Shown: positions 9,618 to 19,948, counted from the first letter of the stretch. The stretch is 64,000 nt of DNA from Acanthosepion pharaonis (GCA_903632075.3 CAHIKZ030004736.1:434001-498000); one strand, 5' to 3'. Numbers and translations are program-made. The notes: generated by a model not told the origin, from the sequence alone.

Positions 9618-10042
9618 TCGGATGTTGTTTATATGTTTCCACAGTTTTCATCCAATTTCGATGAAATTTTTTTGTTTGATAGATAATTCTTCAGTACCAG
9701 GTTTGAGTCCAAATTACACATTCCGCTTCTCTTGGCCAAGCATTCAACCTTTCTCAAGTGAGGTCACCTTTTCCGTTGCATAAAGCCTACTACTACACTT
9801 TTAAGGTGTTGCTTTCAATGTCGTTTATAGCCGTTCCCAATTTAATTTTTTTTTTATTATCCTGCCAGTTTTTGCATTGCGTTCACCATAAGTAATAAGT
9901 AAACTTGTTTTTTTATTACTCAACGTTTATTTTTACAACCTATCCTAAAGTTATTCGAGCTTAGTGATCCCTGTAACTTTACAGCGTTCTCTTCTGGTAT
10001 TTGCCCACGCATTCCATTTGACAATTCATAGTTGCCTAAGAC

Positions 10043-10300
10043 ATGCCACCAAAGAAAAGAGGTCGCAGCGAATCGTCTTTAGAATATTCAGTTTGTCTGT
10101 CTCAAAATGCATCTCGGAATGCTTCAATCAGAGCCACTGAGTTCAAAGATCAACGTAGCCATCAGTTTTCCATAAGAGCATATCTGACCGATTCTGCGCG
10201 TGAGGCTGAAAATGATGATCAAAGAATTCAACGGCTGAGGAGAAACGCCTCTTCAACTGCTGTTGCGCGTGAGGCTGAAACTGCTGATCAAATGACTTAA
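10043..10300 (+). pseudogene. Helitron protein N-terminal remnant
   Basis: The frame starts MPPKKRGRSESS, the usual start of Helitron proteins in many invertebrates. It carries the Arg-rich repeated unit REAE..DQR.QRLRRNASS twice before a stop after ADQMT. The reading continues briefly past the stop (RLRRNK). The zinc-finger, Rep and PIF1-type helicase regions are absent, so the remnant covers well under a tenth of a full protein. Confidence 0.7.
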
Positions 10301-10522
10301 CGGCTGAGGAGAAACAAGATTGAGAACGCAAAAACAGCCCTTTTCAGAACCCCCACTTCAAATTGTTAACTCCCCATTTGGGGATGTGCCTCGGTTGCAC
10401 CCAAATGTTGTTACTAATATTGATTTTCGAGTGGGAGAGTGGCCTAACTTAAACTTCTCCAATTGAACGGTAAAAAATTTCCAGTAATGAAAGACCCGAT
10501 CGAAGACGGGTTATATTTCTAG

Positions 10523-11096
10523 TATATAATAAATATGACAAATGCGCGAATACATCTTAGAGAATCATTAACATTTTTTTTATTTTCTGAAAAATAAAAC
10601 AAAACAAAAAGAACACCCGGTCTAATTTTAGACCTATGGACATTACTGTTTCTCCAACTTTTTCTTAATTGCCGTCTATACTTGGTCTATTCTGGAACAG
10701 TATCTGTTCGAGTCAATCCTTTTTTTTAGAATTCGAATTAGATAAAATCCTCTACTCCTACCATATATTTTAAAATAATCATTTCACCACTAGCAAGGTG
10801 ATAATGTCCTTCTATAGAATCATATAATTTAAATAATGTGTCTTTCGGCAACAATTATTACTTCAAACATGTTGGGTTAAATAATATCGACAAGTTGTGT
10901 ATCAATTTTTTTTATTAAATTTGTCAAATTTCCGGATTAATTGTATTATGCTATCAGTAAATTTGAAAAAGAAAAACTTCATATTTATTTTTTAATTTAT
11001 ATTATTTTTTCGAGTACTTTCGAATGTTTCTTTCATTCGTTTTCAAGATTAAAGTTTTGTGTATGTTTACATCTGGTTTTAGTTAACTGTTTTTTG

Positions 11097-11097
<1 letters not shown>
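10523..11097. other. Unassigned AT-rich spacer
   Basis: A possible CR1-like 3' terminal scrap lies at 10785-10830 (ACTAGCAAGGTGATAATG). Otherwise no gene was recognised. Confidence 0.35.

Positions 11098-11190
<93 letters not shown>
11098..11190. repeat. (TA)n(GT)n(TA)n microsatellite
   Basis: About 26 TA units, 12 GT units and then 8 TA units. Confidence 0.97.
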
Positions 11191-11191
<1 letters not shown>

Positions 11192-11238
11192 ATTGTTAAT
11201 AAATATTACACATATATGTAATATTTATTAACAATTAT
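11190..11238. repeat. Near-perfect palindrome
   Basis: AATTGTTAATAAATATTACA reads back as its own complement across a short ATATATG centre, giving arms of about 20 bp at the edge of the microsatellite. Confidence 0.9.
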
Positions 11239-11262
11239 AACAAAAACATGTTATAAACATAA

Positions 11263-11312
11263 ATGCAATCACGTTTCAGCAATATAGGTGCTTCTTCAGA
11301 TGGAGGTGGTTA
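11263..11312 (-). ncRNA. Hammerhead-like motif
   Basis: The minus strand reads CTGAAGA (consensus CTGATGA), then an AGC/GCT stem II around an ACCTATATT loop, then GAAACGTGATTGC. One core base differs from consensus. It lies between inverted arms (GGAGGTGGTTAACTGG ... CCAGCTAACCACC, 11303-11343). Confidence 0.45.
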
Positions 11313-11364
11313 ACTGGCGAATCTATTCTCCAGCTAACCACCACTGCCTAAAGAAGCACATGCA

Positions 11365-11450
11365 TATTTACACTGGTTTTTAGTAAAATATTTCTCGACA
11401 TCTATGTTATCAACTGAATTTACTATTCTAAATACCTATATTAAATCAAG
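11365..11450 (-). pseudogene. CR1/Jockey-like LINE scrap, inverted copy
   Basis: The minus strand reads FRIVNSVDNIDVEKYFTK, the same block as at 11871-11940 on the plus strand, so the two form an inverted repeat about 430 bp apart. Confidence 0.6.
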
Positions 11451-11854
11451 TCTAACACGTTTCTTTTCTGGTGAGAAAAGCTTCCAAGTGTAAATGCAAA
11501 GCGACGTGGTTTTTTTTAATATAAATATAAGTATAATATAATTGCAAAATCATTTCATTGTTTAATTTTTTCATGGTAAGCTCATACTTCATAATTCAAA
11601 CGACGAAAATAATTAAAGTTATCAGTAGGTAAATAAATATTCTAGCACCGATCATATAAGATAGAAGATGATTTCCTCTCTACTTTTATTTCATTGATAG
11701 TTCAATTTTTTAAACTCAGTTTCTTTGTACATCTCATATTAACAACCAGGGCTGAATTAAGACCCATAGGAGACCTAAGCACTTAAAAGATTTTGGGACC
11801 CCTATATATCTGAGAGTTAAGTATGTTAGCATGGAGTCTCGGTGAATAGTGCAA
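11451..11854. other. Spacer between inverted LINE scraps
   Basis: AT-rich. A segment at 11750-11810 (GACCCATAGGAGACCTAAGC) looks like a decayed dispersed repeat, but I cannot name it. Confidence 0.3.
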
Positions 11855-12135
11855 AAAAGAACATCAACCGAGAAAGGTATTTAGAATAGTAAATTCAATT
11901 GATGACATAGATGTCGAGAAATATTTTACTAAAAGCCATTATAAATCTGCCAGAGGACATCCATTAAAAATTCAACCGTTGCCCTATTATTTGAACATAT
12001 TCATTTTCACAGCAGGTGGTAAATGAATTGAACGCTCTTTTTCTTTCGGCAATCAATGCCAAAATTTTAATTGTGTTCAAAAAAGGAGATCAGAATACAT
12101 TTTGAATATATGGGAAAATGGTAATTGTTCTTGCA
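11855..12135 (+). pseudogene. CR1/Jockey-like LINE C-terminal fragment
   Basis: The reading FRIVNSIDDIDVEKYFTKSH, then YKSARGHPLKIQPL, then a frameshifted VVNELNALS-like block and FKKR.., matches the C-terminus of a LINE family distinct from the main CR1-like one here. Confidence 0.6.
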
Positions 12136-12854
12136 AATGATGTACTTCTTACCTTGTCGTAAACTCTTTTCTAATTCAACGAATATTCCCGTTTTCTTCA
12201 TATTGCAGGCGCTCTTTTTATGTAATATACATTTTTACTTACCGGTTGTTTGCTCCATTTTGGCCTAATAGCTTCTGTGTTAATAATGAATGAATAAATT
12301 TTCTTATTTATTTACAGTATTTCCTGAATATGATTATGTTAAATACTATATCAGTACACTTTGTCCTAAACATAAGTGCCGTCTGGAATAGTCATGCTAG
12401 TGGAGAATTTTCAACCGTACCGGTTCAAACTAACGAGCCGCTTAATAAAAAAAATAATTGAACAACAGAGAGAAGTATTATAAAACTAGTAGTACCCATT
12501 AAAATTCCACAACTTTCCTGTTTGTCTTTCTTTCTTTCTTTTGCTGAAATTAACAGCGTCTCTGATATATCTTTTCCGTATTTCCTAGCGATCAAAATGG
12601 AACAGAAGACCCAATGGATTCTCTTAACGATCCAATCATGTTGTCACTTATACTCTTTCTGTGCTTTCTATGACGATAAACTAAATACAGCAGCAAGGCC
12701 TCTGGTCGGAAAATTGGAAGTTTTAAGGCGCTTGGAAACACCTCTTAATTGGTGTTGTTGCCAGGTCCACCATGATCCGGGAGGGTGTACCTGTTAGGGG
12801 GTCCTAGCTATGGGTATATAGTAAATCCCTTCAAACAGAATCAAAACACTAGGA
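12136..12854. other. Unassigned
   Basis: A 91-codon frame at 12522-12797 has no recognised domain. The 12690-12800 part is less AT-rich than its surroundings. No repeat partner was found in the window. Confidence 0.35.
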
Positions 12855-13205
12855 AAGTATCAAAATATATTTTTATAGTAAAAATATCAGCAATACATTT
12901 TTGTATTAAAAAAATACAAACAACACATTTTTATTTACATTTGCATTATTCGAACTATTGTCATATTCTTTATTGTCATATTTACGAAGTTTCGGCCGTT
13001 GTACTCTCTGGTCTACTTCAGGTGATATACGTTGGAATTTCGAAACGAACCCTTTATTTATTCCACCGGAGTAGAGTGTTTTAGTTCTACGTGCCATGCC
13101 TTTTCTATAAAAAATACATTTTATAGTAAAATTGCCAACAATAAATTTTTATAGTAAAATTACCATCAATACATTTTTATAAAAAAATACCAGCAATACG
13201 TTTTA
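12855..13205. repeat. AT-rich tandem repeat split by a hammerhead-like insertion
   Basis: Units of about 28 bp resembling ACATTTTTATAGTAAAATTA occur at 12855-12930 and resume at 13105-13205. Between them lies unrelated sequence that holds the motif at 12983-13032 and a GAATAAATAAAGGG block (minus strand) shared with 21541-21620. Confidence 0.65.
12983..13032 (-). ncRNA. Degenerate hammerhead-like motif
   Basis: The minus strand reads CACCTGAAGTAGACCAGAGA and, further on, GGCCGAAACTTCG. The core is CTGAAGT (two changes from CTGATGA), and the CGAAAC box is intact. Confidence 0.38.
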
Positions 13206-13261
13206 TCATCTACAAACTATATATCTAAAAAACATACGTTTATCCTGAAAGTATAAAATGA

Positions 13262-13620
13262 TGTACAAAATATCTGTAGTTAAGGCCTAAAATTGCATTC
13301 AAAATATTTAGATGTCGGCATTAAATGACCCATAGAGTTTGATCTGGTAAACAAAATTGACCACAACTCTTTCTGTGCCAATATCGGAGATTCACTAAGT
13401 TAACTGACTCATCAGCTTGTTCGTATATCCTGCATTTTCTTTCTTTTTGTGATCTGTCTATCCTAGACTTGATTGCATTCGTTCTAATGGCCTGATTATT
13501 ATGATCTGTCTGGACCGAGAAATCCCATAATATCTTATAGCTGTCATTTTCTACATCTGCCTCTGGCTGATAGTCATACAATTTCTCTTTCACATTAAAA
13601 CCAAATTTACGGCGTACTTC
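13262..13620 (-). pseudogene. R2/NeSL-like LINE C-terminal fragment
   Basis: Read on the minus strand from 13620, the order is RRKFGFNVKEKLYDYQPEAD, VENDSYKILWDFSVQTDH, then AIRTNAIKSRIDRSQKERKC and RIYEQADESVN. The last block normally precedes the ILWDF endonuclease block, so the order is permuted. The element has rearranged, or two copies are joined. The zinc knuckle is degenerate (CRIY). Confidence 0.7.
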
Positions 13621-14254
13621 CCAAAGATTCTCTTACGAATGCAATCATGTCGTCGCTTAGATTCTTTCTGTTCCAACTTGGGAAGTTAATATTATGATTA
13701 TTATTGCTATTTTTACTCGCTTAAGGTCGGATTTAGTTCTGTCGTTGTTCAGAAGTTCTGACATAGCAACAATTTAATGAACGAAACAGATTTTGGATCA
13801 AATTCGCAAGTGCAAGAACAAACAAGAGAAATAACCGTAGTTATATTATTGTCCCACAGGAGAGTTCACACGTTGAACTATTTACCAACCAGTCGACCGA
13901 AGCTCTCAGCTACCCACCAGTCTACATATCTATTTATCTACCAAGGTATGTGGATGGGTGAAGGAAGACGAAGGTAAGTAGAACATCAAATGTCTAGATG
14001 TTGTTCTGAGGCACGGTGCCACCTGGATGCCAGATGATTATATGCACCTGCTCCTCGACTCCCACATCCTGTCCACCAATTTGGCTATGACTTGCTATCC
14101 CACAGAGAAAGAGCCGAAAGGTAGAATTTATTTTGATGTTCTGTCCTTGCTAAACGTGATCAGTTTGTATTTAATCTTTGAGAAGAAAAAATGTCAGTAT
14201 ATTCGTTAATTTATTTCAACTAATGTCTATTATTCATTTTGATTATTATAAATG
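13621..14254. other. Unassigned, with two short open frames
   Basis: Frames at 13777-13977 and 14027-14209 (the latter including HGATWMPDDYMHLLLDSHIL if extended upstream) look more protein-like than their surroundings, but I recognise no family. They may be decayed transposon coding sequence. Confidence 0.3.
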
Positions 14255-14308
14255 TTATAGACACGACGTTTCATTCAAGTAGCCCTCTGGCCATCTTCAG
14301 GTGTCTGC
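14255..14308 (-). ncRNA. Hammerhead-like motif with closed stem I
   Basis: On the minus strand, AGACAC (14306-14301) pairs perfectly with GTGTCT (14264-14259) as stem I. Between them are CTGAAGA (one change from consensus), a TGGCC...GGGCTA stem II-like region and GAAACGTC ending at the expected cleavage site. Stem III is almost absent, as in Penelope-type minimal hammerheads, which are described as needing a partner copy. Confidence 0.5.
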
Positions 14309-14507
14309 TGTTTGGCTGATCTGGAATACCTATTGAATACTGTGTTACTTTCTCCCTGTGATAGCAGATCTTGTCTATAATACCGTCTAGAATAATCAAG
14401 ATAAGAACAGCTTAACTAATTATTCGGAAATGAAAACATCCCTACAACACACTAAAACATACACATAATGCACACACTCAATTAAGCTGAAAAATCGAAT
14501 CATCCTT
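14309..14507. other. Unassigned spacer
   Basis: No feature recognised. Confidence 0.3.
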
Positions 14508-14643
14508 TATAATGGCTAAAGGTATAGCCGAAAGCGCTCGGAACTATAAAACATTTGGACAGTTTTTACACAGTCTCCAGAAAAGAGAACTCTTGTTCGA
14601 ACACAAGAAAAAGCTTACCTTGTCTGTAGTTTTTAATGAAACA

Positions 14644-14650
<7 letters not shown>
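14508..14650 (+). pseudogene. Penelope-like element 5' fragment
   Basis: The plus strand begins with an ATGGCTAAAGGTATAGCC hairpin followed by GAAAGCGCTCGG, a hammerhead-like 5' leader. It then runs into KTFGQFLHSLQKRELLFEHK and LSVVFNETCI, the N-terminal coding region also present in the longer copy at 36722-38262 (FGQFLHTLCPEKKALV and LSVVFNETCIKEG). Coding sequence stops exactly at a (TA)n tract, so the copy is 3'-truncated or broken there. Confidence 0.72.
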
Positions 14651-14727
<77 letters not shown>

Positions 14728-14734
14728 GGCAGAC

Positions 14735-14785
<51 letters not shown>

Positions 14786-14786
14786 T
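14645..14786. repeat. (TA)n(GA)n(GATA)n compound microsatellite
   Basis: About 20 TA units, about 20 GA units with a few changes, then about 13 ATAG units. Confidence 0.96.
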
Positions 14787-15185
14787 GGTTTACCTGTGCC
14801 ATGAAATAGCGGAATGCGTAAATATTTTTTGTGCTTACGTCCATAATATCAAAAACCTAGCTTGTTATAAATTTTCTTATTTAAACTTCCCGAATATTAA
14901 ATTAAATTAAAAGTAAAATTAAGATCAAAATTAATCGGCTGCTTTGACGTCCAGTTTTAAATGAAAACAATAAATGAAACACATTTTAATATATCCGTAT
15001 ATTTAAACATACCTTACTTTAAAAAAAATTATTTATCTTTAAATGACTATTTAAAAGTTCCTTTAATACGATATTTCTAGTATAAACATATTGTTGGATG
15101 TCTACTACATCACCAGAAGAGTCCACTACATATTTTTTTATCTATCCACATTTATGCAACTGCGCTACTTATAATCAAAACAAGT
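14787..15185. other. Unassigned AT-rich spacer
   Basis: No gene or repeat recognised. Confidence 0.35.
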
Positions 15186-15475
15186 TTGAACGGCTTAATT
15201 AAATGCTAAATGGCCAAGTAAATCCCGATACTCTATACCGTTTTTTGTTAGTTAAAAATAAATAAATATAAAAGAAGACAAAATATGTGAAAAGGATTGT
15301 TTGAATGACCTGAAGTGCTAGATGGCTGAGGCAAGTAAATCCGATAGACTATTGTTTAGACATACAGCTTTTCATTAGTTAAAAATAAATAAATATGAAA
15401 CAAGACAAAATATGTGAAAATTATAATTTGAATGGCCTAACCAAGTCCTAGATGGCTGAGCCAAATAAACCTTTA
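15186..15475. repeat. Roughly 130-bp tandem repeat, 2.3 copies
   Basis: The block CTAGATGGCTGAGGCAAGTA with TAGTTAAAAATAAATAAATA and ACAAAATATGTGAAAA recurs with starts near 15190, 15318 and 15449. Copies differ by about 15 percent. Confidence 0.85.
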
Positions 15476-16039
15476 TTATTTATTAAATGTTTCAGTAAAC
15501 TTTTGAATGGCAGATCAACCGATCAGTATCTTAGGTTTTTTTTTGCTTTTGCAAACCACACGGCCCGAAATCTATGGCAGTTCCTAAAGAAAACAAATAG
15601 TTTATATATCAACAAAAATATTGTCTCTGCCTCTACTTATGATCTCAAGGTACTTTATCGAAATTAGATTTCTTACGTTATTCTGCTTGTGGTTTAGATA
15701 ACACAACTCACTTAAGCTCAGAGCTACCAGAATGAACGACTTTAAAAAAGCCTAGCACAATTAACTATTGAATTTCATTGCTTGTATCCTTTTCGGTTAC
15801 TTTTTAAAATGATCATTCTAATGACCGTTTCCATACAGCAAACATTCGGCCTTCATTGAGCGAACAGGTAGCATTACTGTCAGTTAAAATTTATAAAATC
15901 TTTTTCAGGAAATTACACTTCTCAAGTTCACTAACTGCTATAGCACTTTCTAGCACCGATAGAATTTCTTCCAATCTTCGCTTTTTTAGTAGTCTGGGAA
16001 GTTAATATCTTGATTATATCATTGATTTCTATGGCTAGA
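15476..16039. other. Unassigned
   Basis: A 71-codon frame at 15452-15667 overlaps the last tandem unit and lacks any domain. Nothing else was seen. Confidence 0.35.
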
Positions 16040-16115
16040 TCTAACCTTAAGTTCTATGCTAACAGAACTATCGTACTTCTCGCTTGTGGAAATCTCAATT
16101 AATTGGTGAGGAGAG
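16040..16115 (+). pseudogene. CR1-like LINE scrap
   Basis: MARSNLKFYANRT followed by a shifted VLLACGN block matches the (MARCKRKFYANSFFPRTSRLW) region of the CR1-like C-terminus. Confidence 0.5.
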
Positions 16116-16380
16116 AGGAGCCAATAATTCCATTTATTCAAATGATGTCAATACTGGCTTAGCAGGTTATCTCGGCAGTCCCTTCCTGTCAGGAATTCTT
16201 TCTTGCAACTGGTACGATGTAACACAATAGTGTCTTTTTCATGTTACTTAGAAAGTAATGTCTGTCTTATGATACTTGGAAAGGAAACCTCTTACCCTAA
16301 AGATACCACAAAAGAACCATCATAAGTCCCAAACGATCCCTTAGATTAGGGGTATCTAACCACTGACATCCCATGCATCA

Positions 16381-16406
16381 TTTTGGTGGTGGTGGTGGTG
16401 GTGGGG
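16381..16406. repeat. (GGT)n microsatellite
   Basis: About seven GGT units ending in a G-run, just before a SINE head. Confidence 0.9.
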
Positions 16407-16565
16407 GATTGACTACCATTGGTGGTGCAATGGATATCGGCTCGGAATGAGGAATCGAAGAGCCGAGTTTGAATTCTAGTCGCTTTCGTTACATTCACTT
16501 GCGCGCAAATACTGTAGGGAAAAGTATGAAACAATCTCAGCTGTGGATTTAATAGCAGTACAAAC
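16407..16565 (+). repeat. tRNA-derived SINE, family 2, copy b
   Basis: The head contains GGTGGTGCAATGGATATCGG (A-box-like) and GAGTTTGAATTCTAGTC (B-box-like). The body CGTTACATTCACTTGCGCG and GGGAAAAGTATGAA is shared with the other family 2 copies. It is the best-preserved head of the four. Confidence 0.75.
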
Positions 16566-18231
16566 TGGACCAAATAGCCTTGGTTGGTAGCCAGTCTACC
16601 ACAGAAATTAACGAGAGCCTACTGAAGGAAAATCTGCCTAGTCAGTCATGAATCAAAAGAGACATGATCGCCCAACCCCATTTCACGTATTGCACTTAAC
16701 TGACTGACCATTTGACGGGCACATGGTATTGGATTGAGGCAGTAACTTCATTAAAAGAGGTTAACTGACTAAAACTGATAAACAAATGTACAGTGCTGTT
16801 AATTACGATAGCAAAGAATGAATTCAAAGAAAGCCTAATAATTTAACAACTAATAATTTAAATAAGATAATCTTCCCTATTATTGTGCAAGATCCGCCTT
16901 TAATAACTAATTATATCGAAATTAATTACAATTAACGGTAGACGAAGCAGTTCAATAGATCCGATTGTTCAATGAGGCCCTAGAATATTGTGACGAGATT
17001 GCATCACTATTTTAGTCAATTAGGCTTATTCCATTTAGTTAATTGTTTTATTCAAGTCATTATCTACTTCCAGAACTTTGGGCCCGGTAAACGGTCGTTA
17101 ATCTAATTTTTCTACAAAGATGTTCAAATGTGGCATGAAAATCTGGTACACTGATTAATTCTTGTAAAATATTTATATCAGTATATTTAGCAATATTTAT
17201 AATCAACTAATTTAATATAAAAACAAGATGAGCTATATTTCCTTTCACGAAACTTTTGATTTTGCCTAAATTTTAATGTTTGAAATAAAATTATTTCCTG
17301 GTAGTAGCATAGAATTTTAACATTTTTATCTGTCAGTTGCGATCTCGTTTTGTTTTTAATCAATTTAAAAGCTGAAATGCTTGTTAAGATCTTTACATTG
17401 TTCTGAAACAGCTGATTTTTCTTATCTGAAATCTGAGTTTACTTATTTCCACAAATCGCCAGAAATCAATAATATCATAGGCGATTCACAGTTGGAAGAC
17501 CTTCAACAAACAGAGCACTCGAATATTCTGAACAATCGAAGGTAATTGAGGATTGACAGTGCGTGAAGCGTGAATTAGAAAAAAGATTCAACGAACTATC
17601 CGGAAAATATCCAGCCATTTTAAATATAAAAATTCGCATTCTTCATATCATGCATTTTTTTTTCAGTATAACTCATCACACAAATATGTCAGCGCCTATT
17701 TCTACATCTCCGATTTATCCGTCTGTGACTTTTATTATTAATTTAAAATCACCATTGAAAAGAAATCACTTTTAGTGTGTGGGCGAGATTAAGGAAAACA
17801 GGTCGAGTTAGCTGATGGATGTCACTCGAAAATCACTTTTCGGATTGTTTTAAAAAGCGTGGGTGATGCTGTAATAAGTGCGTGAAATCTCAAAGGGAAT
17901 ATTTTCAATGAGACTAAAAACAATTATTTGAGAATTACTTTTTGAACAATTTCCGAACTTCGGCTTGTCTGTCGTTTTTTAATCGAAATAATTTAAAATA
18001 AATAAAATTCAAGAAGGTATATTTTTGCTATTTTTAAGGTTACTATAGATTTTCAGAGATATTTTCTTAAAGATGTTTGTTTTGTTTTAAAATTTTGCGA
18101 TATTTTTGTTAAGTTAAAAATGCGGATTTAAGTTTGACAATTTGTTAATATAGACCTTTTTAGAGTAAGATCAATATACATATATATATGAAAATTTCTC
18201 CGATTTAATCGGTAGAGAAGACAATATTTAT
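16566..18231. other. Unassigned AT-rich DNA
   Basis: No gene recognised in 1.6 kb. The block at 17960-17990 (CTTGTCTGTCGTTTTTTAAT) resembles the Penelope CTTGTCTGTAGTTTTTAATG segment at 14620-14640. A short coding-like patch at 17563-17640 lacks a family. Confidence 0.35.
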
Positions 18232-18406
18232 GAATAAAAATGACAATAGGAAAACTGGTAATTGCTGACGCGTTTCGTCAAATGGACTTTATCAAAGCAA
18301 AAATACGAAAAAAAAAAAAAAAAAAAATTTCGTATTTTGCTTTGATAAAGTCCACATTGACGAAACGCGTCAGCAATTACCAGTTTTCCTATTGTCATTT
18401 TTATTT

Positions 18407-18407
<1 letters not shown>
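18232..18407. repeat. Long palindrome with head-to-head hammerhead-like copies
   Basis: Arms of about 78 bp (18232-18310 and 18327-18407), about 97 percent complementary, flank an A-run. Each arm carries TTGATAA (consensus CTGATGA), an AGTC...GAC stem II and GAAACGCGTC. In the right arm TTGCT (18337-18341) pairs with AGCAA (18372-18376) as stem I. This matches the layout of minimal hammerheads with very short stem III known from Penelope-like elements, with two changed core bases. Confidence 0.75.
18337..18376 (+). ncRNA. Hammerhead-like motif, right arm
   Basis: Stem I TTGCT/AGCAA, core TTGATAA at 18342-18348, stem II AGTC with GAC around CACATT, GAAA at 18362-18365, and predicted cleavage after GTC at 18371. 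Two core changes (C to T and G to A) probably abolish or weaken cleavage. Confidence 0.5.

Positions 18408-18452
<45 letters not shown>
18408..18452. repeat. (TA)n microsatellite
   Basis: About 15 TA units directly after the palindrome. Confidence 0.95.
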
Positions 18453-19682
18453 TATTGGTAAGTTATAAATATTCGTAGATATTTCTTCGCATCTGGACAT
18501 ACAGTGAAATTTGTGTAAATATGATAAATTTTCAAAGAAATAAAAATAATAGATAATGAAAGAAGAAAGTAAATGAAAAATGTGAACTAAAAGAAGTCGA
18601 TAGATATGGTGGCTAATGGAGTGTTCAGCAGATCTGAATAAACCGACAAAAAGTTTTACATTATGAGAACTATCAACATCATCGAATAGATTCATTAAGA
18701 TGGAGGATTTTGTGTAACGAATCTGCCAAAACATTGTCAAAAGCAGCCAAGACAAGTAAAACGAGTAAAAAAAAAAAAAAGAAAATTGAATATAAACAAC
18801 TTTACTCAAAATGTCAGACAAAGTGATGCAAAAAATATGAAAGAAAACGATAAAAATCAGTGAAAAATAAAGAGAAGAAGGAAGAAGGAAGGAACCAAGA
18901 AAAAACATAAATAAAAAATGAATGAAACACCAATCACAGTCAAGAAAAAAATGAACGAAAAAGAATTTTAAAAAATACGAATGTAAATAAAAATAAAAAG
19001 AAAGTAAATGTTAAGCGGTCAGTAACAGAATTTCAGGCAAATCGTAGAAGCCCAGAATAGAACTTCACCTCCATTATTTAGTTTTAATTCTTGGGTATCA
19101 TTATAAAATGAAGTACGTAGAAAAGATAATGTTATTACGTAATATGTTGAAAACACGATTCGGAATGACATCTATTGGTTTACCTACTCAAAGAGATTAG
19201 TACGTATGCTTGTATATCTGCAGATAAACCGAAAAAATCTGAAAATTATTTAACAGGAGAGACTCATAAACTGGAAAACACTACTGAGAAATGATGAAAG
19301 AATATTTTTTCAGAATTTCTGAGAGGAAATATTTTCATTATTTTAAATATATTCTTCGGGCTATTATCTTAACTTTTGGTGCTTTTAACGCAACATTTTG
19401 GGTGATTTACTTCATCTGGGAAGTATTTTAAACTAACTTAAAAGCCACCCTATCGGGCGGCATTTCAGCTAGCTCCTGTGGAAAGCTCTTCATTGGGTCT
19501 TTATCACAATAGATACGGAGGAGTAGATGCAATAAGTAACAATAAACTACAGAACTCAAAATTGATCGCTGCATTTAAGTATTGCATTTATATTTAAGCT
19601 GACCTTTTAAAAGTTCAACGATAATTTTCTGCCGCTACTTAATTTAAAGACAATTTGATGTACGTAGGCCCTTCCTTTCCGT
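18453..19682. other. Unassigned AT-rich DNA
   Basis: A-rich plus strand between 18500 and 18980. The long minus-strand frame there is low complexity. No gene was recognised. Confidence 0.4.
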
Positions 19683-19855
19683 ACAAACAATTATTTTTAT
19701 TCCATGGGTGATTTTCACTGGATTTCACAATTAATTTCGATTATTCCCAAATTTATTTCCATGTTATAAAAATTGTTATCGTACAAAAAAAAATCGTATT
19801 AAAAATCACTTAAAAATCGCCAAAAGCAATCGCAGCAATGAAAACTTGGGAATCC
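19683..19855. repeat. Dispersed repeat X, copy 2
   Basis: About 80 percent identical to 6534-6685, sharing AAAAATTGTTATCGTACAAA and AATGAAAACTTGG. The Penelope-like end found in copy 1 is missing here. Confidence 0.75.
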
Positions 19856-19948
19856 AAAATTTAAGGATTGTGGGTCCGGAATGTTTTTAATTTGCTCCTG
19901 GAGTCGGCCAAAATGGTATGATATGTTGAGTTACGGCCTCTAGGAGTA

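Larger units (their letters stand above)
9537..10522 (+). mobile_element. Non-autonomous Helitron, about 986 bp
   Basis: The 5' end is TC (9537) in TCTATATCTATAATTCTCAA. The 3' end is CTAG at 10519-10522, preceded by a 5-bp GC-rich hairpin (ACCCG 10494-10498 with CGGGT 10507-10511). The flanking bases are A on the left and T on the right, as expected for Helitron insertion between A and T. Inside is an N-terminal piece of a Helitron protein (10043-10300). No Rep or helicase motif is present, so it depends on a helper. Intact ends suggest a fairly recent insertion. Confidence 0.8.

Noticed and set aside
18228..18908. 226-codon minus-strand open frame
   Set aside because: It runs through the palindrome, a TA tract and A-rich DNA; the translation is low complexity and its length follows from AT-rich repeat content.
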